The notes below the pieces were generated by a model. That model searched no databases. It had not been told where the DNA came from and saw only the letters and a list, made by a program, of their open reading frames with translations. A DNA stretch of 64,000 nucleotides from assembly GCF_017355525.1 (NCBI RefSeq), contig NZ_CP067395.1, forward strand, positions 2,170,001-2,234,000. The letters are read 5' to 3'. This document shows positions 11,347 through 19,497 of the stretch, piece by piece; within the stretch, counting starts at the first letter, position 1; each line of letters starts with the position of its first letter. A program made the position numbers and the translations under genes. Source of the DNA: Lysobacter enzymogenes (GTDB lineage Bacteria > Pseudomonadota > Gammaproteobacteria > Xanthomonadales > Xanthomonadaceae).

Positions 11347-11363
11347 TTGGCACGCCGATTGCG
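11347..11363 (+). promoter_or_regulatory. Sigma-54 promoter of the contractile injection system operon
   Basis: TTGGCACG-CCGA-TTGCG matches the -24/-12 consensus (YTGGCACG-N4-TTGCW) at every core base. The invariant GG (11349-11350) and GC (11361-11362) are separated by exactly 10 bases. A transcript would begin near 11374, leaving a leader of about 34 bases before the ATG at 11408. Confidence 0.88.
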
Positions 11364-11407
11364 AAGTGTTGGGAACGGACTCTGCGCGAGCGAAAGGAAT
11401 GCTGGCC

Positions 11408-11683
11408 ATGACGACACCCGCAAGCGTCGGCGACGACCGCGAAGTCGAAAGCGCGGTGCTCGCCTATCTCGACCGGCATCCCGGCGCGTCGGACACGCTC
11501 GACGGCATCGCCCAATGGTGGCTGCCGCGCCAGCGTTACGTCACCGCGCGCGCGCGCATCCACGGCGTGCTGTCGCGTCTGGTCGCCGACGGCGTGCTGC
11601 AACTGCGCCAGCTTCCCGACGGCACCGCGCTGTACGCGCTCGACGCGGCGCGCCGCCGCGCGCCGCGCTCCCCGGCTTCCTGA
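11408..11683 (+). CDS. Small winged-helix-like protein, first gene of the eCIS operon
   Basis: A 91-residue product starting at ATG 11408 behind GAAAGGAA. Its pattern (helix, then a YVTARARIHGVLSRLVADGVLQL segment with a beta hairpin ending in GTALYAL) looks like a small winged helix-turn-helix domain. The C-terminus is basic (ARRRAPRSP). It is the first gene after the sigma-54 promoter and ends 47 bases before the sheath gene. It could be a regulator of the operon or a small assembly factor. No closer family was recognised. Confidence 0.75.
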   Translation: MTTPASVGDDREVESAVLAYLDRHPGASDTLDGIAQWWLPRQRYVTARARIHGVLSRLVADGVLQLRQLPDGTALYALDAARRRAPRSPAS

Positions 11684-11730
11684 CCGATCGTCCCGCGATC
11701 GCCCAACCGCATCAGCAAGGAGATAAGGCT

Positions 11731-13641
11731 ATGCCAGCTGCGCTCACCTACCCGGGCGTGTACGTCGAGGAAATCCCCAGCGGCGTGCGCACCATCACCG
11801 GCGTCGCCACCTCGATCACCGCCTTCGTCGGCCGCGCGCTGCGCGGGCCGGTCAACCAGGCCGTGGTCGTCAACAGCTTCGGCGATTTCGAACGCCGCTA
11901 CGGCGGCCTGTGGCTGCGCAGCCAGCTCGGCTACGCGGTGCGCGACTTCTTCCTCAACGGCGGCAGCCAGGCGATCATCGTGCGCCTGTACGCGCCCGGC
12001 TACGCCGACGACGCCTCGCGCGAAACCGCCGAGGCCGCCGCGGCCGCGGTCGCCGCCGCCACCGACGGCGCCGATGTCGCCGCCGCGGCCAAGGCCGCCA
12101 AGGACAAGGCCGCGACCTACCTGGAAGAACCGGCCAAGAGCGCCGCCGCCGCGGTCGCCCAGGCCGCCGACGCGGCCTCCAAGCTGGCCGGCGCGAAAGT
12201 CAAGGACGTCGCCGATGCGGCCAAGGCCGCCGCCGCGCCCTCGCGCGCGCCGCTGACCATCGGCGATCTCAAGCTGCAAGCCGCCTACGAAGGCCGTTGG
12301 GGCGGCAAGCTGCGCGGCGAGGTCAGCAAATCCGGCACCGCCGAAATCGCCCTCGCGCTCGGCGTGAACCAGAGCGACCTGTTCAACCTCAGCGTGCGCG
12401 ACACCTCGCCCGGCGGTTCCAGCGAGACCTATCTCAACCTCACCACGGTCGAGAGCCCGCGCCGGGTCGACCGCATCCTCGCCGCCGAATCGGCGCTGGT
12501 GCGCACCGTCGGCTCGCTGCCGGCCAGCGTCAGCGCCGCCAGCGACGCGGTCACCGCCGCGCAAGGCGCGGTCGACGACGCGCAGGCCGCGCTCGACCAG
12601 AAGATCAAGGCCGGCGCGCCGGATTCGGAACTCGACCCGCTCAAGGCCGCGCTGAAGACCGCGCGCGACGCGCGCGACGCCAAAGCCGCGCAGGCCGACG
12701 CCTCGGCCAGCGACGGCGGCGACCTCAACGCGCAGAGCTTCCTGCCCGACAACGGCCTGGCGCTCAAGCTCGGCCTGTACGCGCTGGAGCAGGCCGACCT
12801 GTTCAACCTGCTGTGCATCCCGCCGTACAAGACCGACGACGGCGCGGCCTACGACGCCGAGCCGATCGTGCTCGCCGCCGCGACCGCCTACTGCGAACGT
12901 CGCCGCGCGTTCCACCTGATCGATCCGCCGAGCAGCTGGAAGGACAAGGACACCGCCAAGGCCAAGTTCGACGAATTCGCCGACCCCAAGAGCCGCAACG
13001 CCGCGCTGTTCTTCCCGCGCCTGCGCCAGCCCAACCTGCTGCGCAACAACGCGCCGGAGAACTTCGCGCCGGGCGGCGCCGTCGCCGGCGTGTTCGCGCG
13101 CACCGACACCAATCGCGGCGTGTGGAAAGCCCCGGCCGGTCTCGACGCCGGCCTGGTCGGCGTGCCGCAGCTGTCGGTGCCGCTGACCGACGCCGAGAAC
13201 GGCGAGCTCAACCCGCTCGGCATCAACTGCCTGCGCGCGATGCCGGTCAGCGGCCGCGTGGTGTGGGGCTCGCGCACCTTGCGCGGCGCCGACCAACTGG
13301 CCGACGAGTACAAGTACATCCCGGTCCGCCGCACCGCGCTGTTCATCGAGGAAAGCCTGTTCCGCGGGCTCAAGTGGGTGGTGTTCGAACCCAACGACGA
13401 GCCGCTGTGGGCGCAGATCCGCCTCAACGTCGGCGCGTTCATGCACAACCTGTTCCGCCAGGGCGCGTTCCAGGGCAGCTCGCCGCGCGATGCCTACTTC
13501 GTGCGCTGCGACAAGGACACCACCACCCAGAACGACATCAACCTCGGCGTGGTCAACGTCGTGGTCGGCTTCGCGCCGCTGAAACCGGCCGAATTCGTGG
13601 TCCTGCGCCTGCAGCAGATCGCCGGCCAGATCGACGTCTGA
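11731..13641 (+). CDS. Contractile sheath protein (eCIS, phage tail sheath family)
   Basis: Polymerises around the inner tube and contracts to drive it into a target. The 636-residue product starts at ATG 11731 behind AAGGAG. The N-terminus YPGVYVEEIPSGVRTITGVATS is the classic sheath opening. The C-terminal half holds NPLGINCLR and VVWGSRTL, and near the end a QNDINLGVVNVVVGFAPLKPAEF block, all sheath hallmarks. Unusual are an Ala/Lys-rich helical insert at about residues 90-175 and a second Ala-rich, coiled-coil-like stretch near 265-330; both would sit in the surface-exposed variable domain. Only one sheath gene is present, whereas Afp and PVC loci have several. Confidence 0.96.
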   Translation: MPAALTYPGVYVEEIPSGVRTITGVATSITAFVGRALRGPVNQAVVVNSFGDFERRYGGLWLRSQLGYAVRDFFLNGGSQAIIVRLYAPGYADDASRETAEAAAAAVAAATDGADVAAAAKAAKDKAATYLEEPAKSAAAAVAQAADAASKLAGAKVKDVADAAKAAAAPSRAPLTIGDLKLQAAYEGRWGGKLRGEVSKSGTAEIALALGVNQSDLFNLSVRDTSPGGSSETYLNLTTVESPRRVDRILAAESALVRTVGSLPASVSAASDAVTAAQGAVDDAQAALDQKIKAGAPDSELDPLKAALKTARDARDAKAAQADASASDGGDLNAQSFLPDNGLALKLGLYALEQADLFNLLCIPPYKTDDGAAYDAEPIVLAAATAYCERRRAFHLIDPPSSWKDKDTAKAKFDEFADPKSRNAALFFPRLRQPNLLRNNAPENFAPGGAVAGVFARTDTNRGVWKAPAGLDAGLVGVPQLSVPLTDAENGELNPLGINCLRAMPVSGRVVWGSRTLRGADQLADEYKYIPVRRTALFIEESLFRGLKWVVFEPNDEPLWAQIRLNVGAFMHNLFRQGAFQGSSPRDAYFVRCDKDTTTQNDINLGVVNVVVGFAPLKPAEFVVLRLQQIAGQIDV

Positions 13642-13672
13642 GCCCTTCCACTTCGATCCAGGGAGCACCGAG

Positions 13673-14197
13673 ATGGCCCAGTTCACCGTAAACGCGCAGC
13701 GCTTCGATCCGTACAAGAACTTCAAGTTCCGGGTCAAATGGGACAACAAGTACGTGGCCGGCATCAGCAAGGTCAGCGCGCTCAAGCGCAGCACCGAAGT
13801 GGTCGAGCACCGCGAAGGCGGCGACCCCAGCAGCGGGCGCAAGTCGCCCGGACGCACCAAGTACGAGGCGATCACGCTCGAGCGCGGGGTCACCCACGAC
13901 AAGGAATTCGAGCAGTGGGCCAACAAGGTCTGGAACTACGGCGCCGGCCTGGGTTCGGAGAGCTCGCTCAAGGACTTCCGCAAGGATCTCATCATCGAGG
14001 TCTACAACGAAGCCGGCCAGCTCGCGATCGCCTATCGCGTGTACCGCTGCTGGGTGTCCGAGTTCCAGGCGCTGCCGGACCTGGACGCCAACGCCAACGC
14101 CGTGGCGATCCAGCACCTCAAGCTGGAAAACGAGGGCTGGGAACGCGATCTCGACGTGGTCGAGCCGAGCGAACCCAGCTTCACCGAACCGGCTTGA
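13673..14197 (+). CDS. Inner tube protein (eCIS, T4 gp19-like)
   Basis: Builds the rigid tube enclosed by the sheath. The 174-residue product has the family opening FDPYKNFKFRVKWDNKYVAG, then KRSTEVVEHREGGDP and KYEAITLERGVTHD. These are the typical conserved segments of Afp1/PVC1-type and phage T4-type tube proteins. The length is slightly more than the usual 145-160 because of an acidic C-terminal extension (VEPSEPSFTEPA). It follows the sheath gene by 31 bases. Only one tube gene is present. Confidence 0.96.
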   Translation: MAQFTVNAQRFDPYKNFKFRVKWDNKYVAGISKVSALKRSTEVVEHREGGDPSSGRKSPGRTKYEAITLERGVTHDKEFEQWANKVWNYGAGLGSESSLKDFRKDLIIEVYNEAGQLAIAYRVYRCWVSEFQALPDLDANANAVAIQHLKLENEGWERDLDVVEPSEPSFTEPA

Positions 14198-14223
14198 GCG
14201 CCGATTCGGGGACCGCCGCCGCG

Positions 14224-15000
14224 ATGAGCGCGCCGCCGACCAGCGCCGAAACCGTCCAGCACACCCTGCTGCTGGCCTGGGAACGCCTGCACGCGCACGG
14301 CGCGCAGGCGCGCGCGCTCGGCCTGCTGCAGGCGGTGTGGCCGCAGCCCGATCCCGACGACTGGCGCCGCGCCAGCGTCGGCGAACGCGACGGCGGCCTG
14401 TTCCAGCTGCAAGCGGCGCTGTTCGGGCCGCGCCTGCAAACCCAGGCGGCGTGCCCGTTCTGCGGCGAGCGCCTGGAATCGCAGTTCGACATCGAAGACC
14501 TGTGCCCGCTGCCGGTGCGGCCGCCTTCGTTCGCGCAGCCGCTGGAATTCGTCGACCGCGGCTGGCATATCCGCTATCGCCTGCCGAGCAGCGAGGACCT
14601 GCAAGCGCTGCCCGAGGCCGCGTCCGGCGACGCCGAGACCGACGCGCGCGCCGCGGTCGCGGCCTTGCTGCAGCGCTGCGTGCTGCACGCCGAACGCGGC
14701 GGCCGCCGCGTGGACGGCGCGCAGCTGCCGGCGAACGTCGCGCAGCGGCTCGGCGAGCGCATGGCCCAGGACGATCCGGTCGCCGACCTGCGCCTGGACA
14801 TGGTCTGCCCGGCCTGCGCGCGGCACTGGCCGTGCGCGCTCGACATCGGCGCGTACCTGTGGGGCGAACTCGACGACTGGGCCCAGGACCTGCTGGTCCA
14901 GGTCGGCGCGCTGGCCCGGCATTACGGCTGGAGCGAGCGCGACATCCTCGCGCTGACGCCGCTGCGGCGGCGCTTCTATCTCGATCTGGTGCAGGCATGA
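14224..15000 (+). CDS. eCIS hub-assembly/baseplate protein (T4 baseplate protein family-like)
   Basis: A 258-residue protein in the position where many eCIS loci encode a relative of the T4 baseplate-hub assembly proteins. Two cysteine pairs, ACPFCGE (about residues 78-84) and VCPACAR (about 197-203), could bind one zinc. The middle has PSSEDLQAL, and the C-terminus HYGWSERDILALTPLRRRFYLDL is the most conserved-looking segment for this family. It starts with ATG 14224, 26 bases after the tube gene, and its stop overlaps the next start. The role in assembly is inferred from position and family resemblance. Confidence 0.75.
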   Translation: MSAPPTSAETVQHTLLLAWERLHAHGAQARALGLLQAVWPQPDPDDWRRASVGERDGGLFQLQAALFGPRLQTQAACPFCGERLESQFDIEDLCPLPVRPPSFAQPLEFVDRGWHIRYRLPSSEDLQALPEAASGDAETDARAAVAALLQRCVLHAERGGRRVDGAQLPANVAQRLGERMAQDDPVADLRLDMVCPACARHWPCALDIGAYLWGELDDWAQDLLVQVGALARHYGWSERDILALTPLRRRFYLDLVQA

Positions 15001-15812
15001 GCGACTTCCTGCGCCATCTGGTCGAACGCGCGCGCGGCCAGCTGCCGAGCCTGCAGCGGCGGCGGCCGGGGCTATTCGAAACCCGCGATGCGCTGGTCGC
15101 CGAAACGCCCGCGCTGGACGAAACGCCGCCGGCGCGCGCGCCGGCGCCGCCTGCCACCGGCGCGCCGCCGCAAGCGGCGCCGCAAGTCGTGCGCGAACGC
15201 GCCGAGGCCGCACCCATGCCGGTGCCCGCACCGGCGCCGACTGCGCCGCGCGCGGCCGCGATCGCGCCACAGGAACCGGCGCCGCTGCCGATGCCGGCTG
15301 CGCTGAAGCCGGCCAGCGCGCCGCCGCTGCCGCCAGTGCGCGCGCACCGCGAACAAGCGCCGGCGTCGCAGCCGACGCCGCAGCGTTCGGCCGCATCCGC
15401 CACGCCCGCGGCGCCGGCCGCAGCGCCGACGCCGCCGGCGCGCGCGCCCGAATCCGGCATCGCCAGCGTGCGCACGCACCTGCGCGAAACCCTGCGCATC
15501 GAAACGCGGCACGCGCCCGCCGCGCCCGCGCGCACCGACGCCGCCGCCGGCGCGCGCCCGGGCCTGCCCGCGCCGCAGCCGCTGCAAACCCGCGCCCGCG
15601 CCGCCGCGCCGGTCGCCCATCCCGCGCGCCGCGGCCTCGCGCCGGCGAAAGCGCCGGCCGCGCCGGCGCCCGCGCCGGTGCAGGTCAGCATCGGCCGCAT
15701 CGACATCCGCGCCAGCGCGGCGCCCGCGGCCAAACCCGCGCGCGCGCAGGCCCACAACCCCGCGCCGACGCTCGACGACTACCTGCGCCGCCGTCATGGA
15801 GATCAGCGATGA
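14997..15812 (+). CDS. Pro/Ala-rich eCIS linker protein with conserved C-terminal motif
   Basis: A 271-residue protein translationally coupled to the genes on both sides by ATGA overlaps. Residues about 1-30 form an amphipathic start (MSDFLRHLVERARGQ). The next 200 residues are low-complexity Pro/Ala. Near the end is VQVSIGRIDIRA followed by a short tail ending LDDYLRRR. Proteins with this VxIGRIxVRA signature recur in eCIS loci (from memory), but I know of no established function. The architecture suggests an extended tether with a binding motif at each end. Base composition is extremely G+C-rich. Confidence 0.75.
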   Translation: MSDFLRHLVERARGQLPSLQRRRPGLFETRDALVAETPALDETPPARAPAPPATGAPPQAAPQVVRERAEAAPMPVPAPAPTAPRAAAIAPQEPAPLPMPAALKPASAPPLPPVRAHREQAPASQPTPQRSAASATPAAPAAAPTPPARAPESGIASVRTHLRETLRIETRHAPAAPARTDAAAGARPGLPAPQPLQTRARAAAPVAHPARRGLAPAKAPAAPAPAPVQVSIGRIDIRASAAPAAKPARAQAHNPAPTLDDYLRRRHGDQR

Positions 15813-17098
15813 GCAACGCCCTGGCCATCGCCGCGGTCACCGCTTCGCTGAAGGATCTGATCAGCGACAGCCTGATCGGCCTGGATCTTTCCTCGATCGG
15901 CAGCGTCGCGGTCAGCGCGCTGTCGCCCGACCGCATCCTCACCGGCGAGAACGAGCCCAACCAGCTCAACCTGTTCCTGTATCAGGTCAGCCCCAACATC
16001 GGCTGGCGCAACGCCGCCCTGCCCTCGCGCGACGGCGCCAGCCAGCGCCTGAGCAATCCGCCGCTGGCGCTGGACCTGCACTATCTGCTCAGCGCCTACG
16101 GCAACCAGGACCTCAGCGCCGACGCGTTGCTCGGCCTGGGCATGCAGGCGCTGCACGAGACGCCGGCGCTGGACCGCGAGCGCCTGCGCTCGGTGCTGGG
16201 CCCGCCGACGCCGCCGTTCGGCAATTTCTCCGCGCTCAGCCTCGCCGACCAGGTCGAGTGGCTGAAGATCGCGCCGCAGTTCCTGACCCTGGAAGAACTG
16301 TCGAAGCTGTGGACCGCGGCGCAGGCGCGCTGCCGCCCGTCGATGGCGTATCAGGTGTCGGTGGTGCTGATCCAGGCCGAAGCGGGCACCCGCGGCGCGC
16401 TGCCGGTGCTGCGCCGCGGCCCCGGCGACCGCGGCCCGGTCGCGACCGCGGGCGCGGCGCCGCAACTCGACCGGGTGCGCAACGCCGCGTCCGAATTCCT
16501 GCGCGCCGCGCGCCTCGGCGATCGCCTGCTGCTGGAAGGCCGCGGCCTGCAAGTCGCCGGCAGCGAAGCGGTGTTCGAACACGCGCGCACCCATGCGCAG
16601 CGCAGCCTGCCGGTGCAGGCCGGCGACACGCCGCAGCAATTGCAGGTGACCCTGCCGGCCGCCGGCGACGCCGGCGCGCTGGCCGATTGGACGCCCGGCC
16701 TCTACACCGTGCGCGTGCGCACCGTCCGTCCCGACCTGCCGGCGCTGACCAGCGCGCCGCTGGCCTTGATGCTGGCGCCGCTGCTGAGCGTGGATCCGCT
16801 GGCCGCGGCCGCCGGCGCGGACCTGCCGCTGAGCGTGGAATGCCGCCCGCGCCTGCACCCGGACCAGCACGCCGGCGTGCGCCTGCGCTTCGGCGCCAAC
16901 GAACTGCCGGCCGACGCCATCGTCACGCCCGCCGATCCGGCCCAGCCGAGCACGCTGCAGGCGACCGTGCCGGCGGCGCTGGTCGCGGCCGGCCGCTATC
17001 CGGTCGTGCTCAGCGTCGACGGCGCCGACAGCGTGCCGGCGGTGCAGGCCGCCGACGGCGCGCAGTTCGATCCGCAACAGACCGTGGTCGTCAGCTGA
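15809..17098 (+). CDS. DUF4255 eCIS tail-terminator/cap protein (Afp16/Pvc16-like)
   Basis: Predicted to cap the distal end of the sheath-tube, as Afp16/Pvc16 do. The 429-residue product opens with a helical DUF4255 domain (about residues 1-185): SNALAIAAVTASLKDLI, later PNQLNLFLYQVSPNIGWRN and DLHYLLSAYG, all typical. The remaining 240 residues are beta-rich and Ig/IPT-like. Such an extension is common in family members but its role is unknown. The start overlaps the previous stop (ATGA). Confidence 0.9.
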   Translation: MSNALAIAAVTASLKDLISDSLIGLDLSSIGSVAVSALSPDRILTGENEPNQLNLFLYQVSPNIGWRNAALPSRDGASQRLSNPPLALDLHYLLSAYGNQDLSADALLGLGMQALHETPALDRERLRSVLGPPTPPFGNFSALSLADQVEWLKIAPQFLTLEELSKLWTAAQARCRPSMAYQVSVVLIQAEAGTRGALPVLRRGPGDRGPVATAGAAPQLDRVRNAASEFLRAARLGDRLLLEGRGLQVAGSEAVFEHARTHAQRSLPVQAGDTPQQLQVTLPAAGDAGALADWTPGLYTVRVRTVRPDLPALTSAPLALMLAPLLSVDPLAAAAGADLPLSVECRPRLHPDQHAGVRLRFGANELPADAIVTPADPAQPSTLQATVPAALVAAGRYPVVLSVDGADSVPAVQAADGAQFDPQQTVVVS

Positions 17099-17107
17099 GG
17101 CGCGCGC

Positions 17108-19246
17108 ATGAATCCGAACGTTTCCGCCGCGACCGCCGCCTGGAACGCCGCCGACAGCGACGGCGAGGCCTGGAGCGAACGCAACAACCGCTACCTCGCC
17201 GTCTCGCTCGACTGGCTGCGCCTGCGCCTGGACCACCTGCGCGAACAGAACCAGGCCGCGGCCGCGACGCCGGCCGCCGCGCCGGCGCGCGCGCCGTGGT
17301 GGGGCCGCGCCGACGGCGCGCCGGCGCTGCCGCCGCCGTCGTCGCTGGCGCAGCGTCTGCGCGAGGCCGAACAAGAACGCGAACGCGCCGCCGTGGCCGA
17401 ACCGGCGCCGGCGCTGCCGGCATTGGCGCGGCGGCTGGGCCTCAACGATTTCGAGCGCGACATCGTGCTGCTGTGCGCGGCGGCGGAACTCGACCCGGCG
17501 CTGCCGGCCGCGATCGCCGCCGCGCATCCGATCGCCCACGCCGGCGGCTCCGCCCATCCCAGTTTCGGCCTGGCCCTGCGCCTGTTCGACGACCCGGCCT
17601 GGGACGCGCTGTCGCCGCACCGGCCGCTGCGCCATCTGCGCCTGCTCGAGATCAACCAGCCCGGCGCGACCGCGCTGACCGCCGCAGCGCTGCGCATCGA
17701 CGAGCGCATCCTCGGCGCGCTCAAGGGCCTGGACGAGATCGACGAACGCCTCAGCCCGCTGCTCGCCGGACCCGAGCCGGAACGGCCGCTCGGCGCCGCG
17801 CAACAAGCGTGCGCCGAGGAAATCCTGGCCTACGCGCAGGCGCGCGAAGCCGCCGACGCGCCGGCGGTCGTGCAACTGCTCGGCCGCGACCGCGGCGATC
17901 GCCTCGCGGTCGCCGCTCACGCGTGCGCGCGCCTGTCGCTGGCCTTGTACCGCATCGCCGCGGACGCGCTGCCGTCGCAGCGCGCCGAGGTCGACGCGCT
18001 GGCGCGGCTGTGGCGGCGCGAGGCGCAACTGTTGCCGGTGGCCTTGTACATCGAAGCCGACGAGGCCGACGCCGGCGGCGAGCGCGCCGCGGCGCTGGCC
18101 GCGCTGCTGGCGCAGGCGCCGGGGCTGGCCTTCGTCGGCCTGCGCGACACCGCGCTGCCGTTGGCCGAAGCCTCGTGGAGCCTGGACGTGCCGCCGCCGA
18201 GCGCGCTGGAACAACAACGCGCGTGGCGCGAAGCCTTGCCGCCGCAGCTGCGCGAGGACGAGCGCGAACGCCAGGCCGACCGTCTGTCCGGCCATTTCCA
18301 GCTCGACCTGGCCCAGATCGCCGACACCGCGCGCGAAGCCCGCGCGCGCGGCGTCGACGCCTGGGACGCCTGCCGCGAACGCTGCTCGGCGCGGCTGGAA
18401 TCGCTGGCCCAGAGGCTGCAGCCGAAGGCGCGCTGGGACGACCTGGTGCTCGGCGAGGAAAGCACCGGCCTGCTGCGCCAGATCGCCGCGCAGGCGCATC
18501 ACCGCCACCGCGTCTACCAGCACTGGGGCTATGCGCGAAGGCTCAACCGCGGCATGGGCATCAGCGCGCTGTTCGCCGGCGAAAGCGGCACCGGCAAGAC
18601 CATGGCCGCCGAAGTCATCGCCAACGAACTGCGCCTGCACCTGTTCCGCATCGACCTGTCGTCGGTGGTCAGCAAGTACATCGGCGAAACCGAGAAGAAC
18701 CTGCGCCGGGTGTTCGACGCCGCCGAGCGCGGCGGCGCGCTGCTGTTCTTCGACGAGGCCGACGCGCTGTTCGGCAAGCGCAGCGAGGTCAAGGACAGCC
18801 ACGACCGCTACGCCAACATCGAGATCAACTACCTGCTGCAACGCATGGAGGCGTTCTCGGGGCTGGCGATCCTGGCCACCAACATGAAGGCCTCGCTCGA
18901 CGCCGCGTTCCTGCGCCGGCTGCGCTTCGTCGTCAATTTCCAGTTCCCCGGGCCGCAGGAACGCGAGCGCATGTGGCGCCAGGCCTTCCCCGCGGAAGTG
19001 CCGCTGGCGCCGCTCGACTACGCCTGGCTCGCGCGCTTCAACCTGTCCGGCGGCAACATCCACAGCGTCGCGCTGAACGCCGCGTTCGCGGCCGCCGCGG
19101 CCGACGGCGCGGTCGACATGGCGCGCTTGTCGGCGATGGTGCGCGCGGAACTGCGCAAGCTCGGCAAGCCGGTCAACGAGGCCGAGTTCCGCATGCCGCG
19201 CGCGCAGGACGCCGGCGCGCAGGCCGGCGCGGGGGCCGCGCCATGA
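17108..19246 (+). CDS. AAA+ ATPase of the eCIS (Afp15/Pvc15-like)
   Basis: ATPase present in nearly all eCIS loci, thought to act in assembly or cargo loading. The 712-residue product has an N-terminal helical region and a classic AAA domain at about residues 455-680: Walker A GESGTGKT (491-498), Walker B ALLFFDEAD (about 545), then ILATNMK and the arginine-finger region AFLRRLRF. The N-terminal half is degenerate at an AAA-like position (no Walker A). Residues about 40-70 carry an Ala-rich linker. It starts 9 bases after the DUF4255 gene and ends overlapping the next gene. Confidence 0.94.
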   Translation: MNPNVSAATAAWNAADSDGEAWSERNNRYLAVSLDWLRLRLDHLREQNQAAAATPAAAPARAPWWGRADGAPALPPPSSLAQRLREAEQERERAAVAEPAPALPALARRLGLNDFERDIVLLCAAAELDPALPAAIAAAHPIAHAGGSAHPSFGLALRLFDDPAWDALSPHRPLRHLRLLEINQPGATALTAAALRIDERILGALKGLDEIDERLSPLLAGPEPERPLGAAQQACAEEILAYAQAREAADAPAVVQLLGRDRGDRLAVAAHACARLSLALYRIAADALPSQRAEVDALARLWRREAQLLPVALYIEADEADAGGERAAALAALLAQAPGLAFVGLRDTALPLAEASWSLDVPPPSALEQQRAWREALPPQLREDERERQADRLSGHFQLDLAQIADTAREARARGVDAWDACRERCSARLESLAQRLQPKARWDDLVLGEESTGLLRQIAAQAHHRHRVYQHWGYARRLNRGMGISALFAGESGTGKTMAAEVIANELRLHLFRIDLSSVVSKYIGETEKNLRRVFDAAERGGALLFFDEADALFGKRSEVKDSHDRYANIEINYLLQRMEAFSGLAILATNMKASLDAAFLRRLRFVVNFQFPGPQERERMWRQAFPAEVPLAPLDYAWLARFNLSGGNIHSVALNAAFAAAAADGAVDMARLSAMVRAELRKLGKPVNEAEFRMPRAQDAGAQAGAGAAP

Positions 19247-19497
19247 GCGCGAACGTGCGCATCGAGCGCGTGGTCCTGCACGACCTGGCGCTGACGCCGC
19301 AGCAGGCGCGCGCCTTCCACGCCGCGCTGGAGCGCCAGTTGGCGCTGCTGCTGGCGGCGAACGCCGGCGCCGCGCACGCGCCGGCGCCCGCGCGCGCGTA
19401 CGCGCAGGCCGGCGACATCGTCGCCGACCCGGCGGGCGACCCGGCCGCGCTCGCGCGCGAGGTCGCCCGTTCGCTGGCGGAGTGCATCGGCCCATGA
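19243..19497 (+). CDS. Small eCIS-operon protein of unknown function
   Basis: An 84-residue product with ATGA overlaps on both sides (with the ATPase and with the DUF4157 protein), which strongly supports translation. It has a beta-strand-like N-terminus (VRIERVVLHDLAL), an amphipathic helix (PQQARAFHAALERQLALLL) and a helical C-terminus. No family was recognised. Its position directly before the toxin gene makes a cargo chaperone or loading adaptor a reasonable guess, but this is inference only. Confidence 0.75.
   Translation: MSANVRIERVVLHDLALTPQQARAFHAALERQLALLLAANAGAAHAPAPARAYAQAGDIVADPAGDPAALAREVARSLAECIGP

Larger units (their letters stand above)
11048..11407. other. Control region of the injection-system operon
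   Basis: Non-coding gap between the activator and the first operon gene. It contains the 32-bp palindrome (11156-11187) and the sigma-54 promoter (11347-11363). Nothing else was recognised. Confidence 0.7.
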
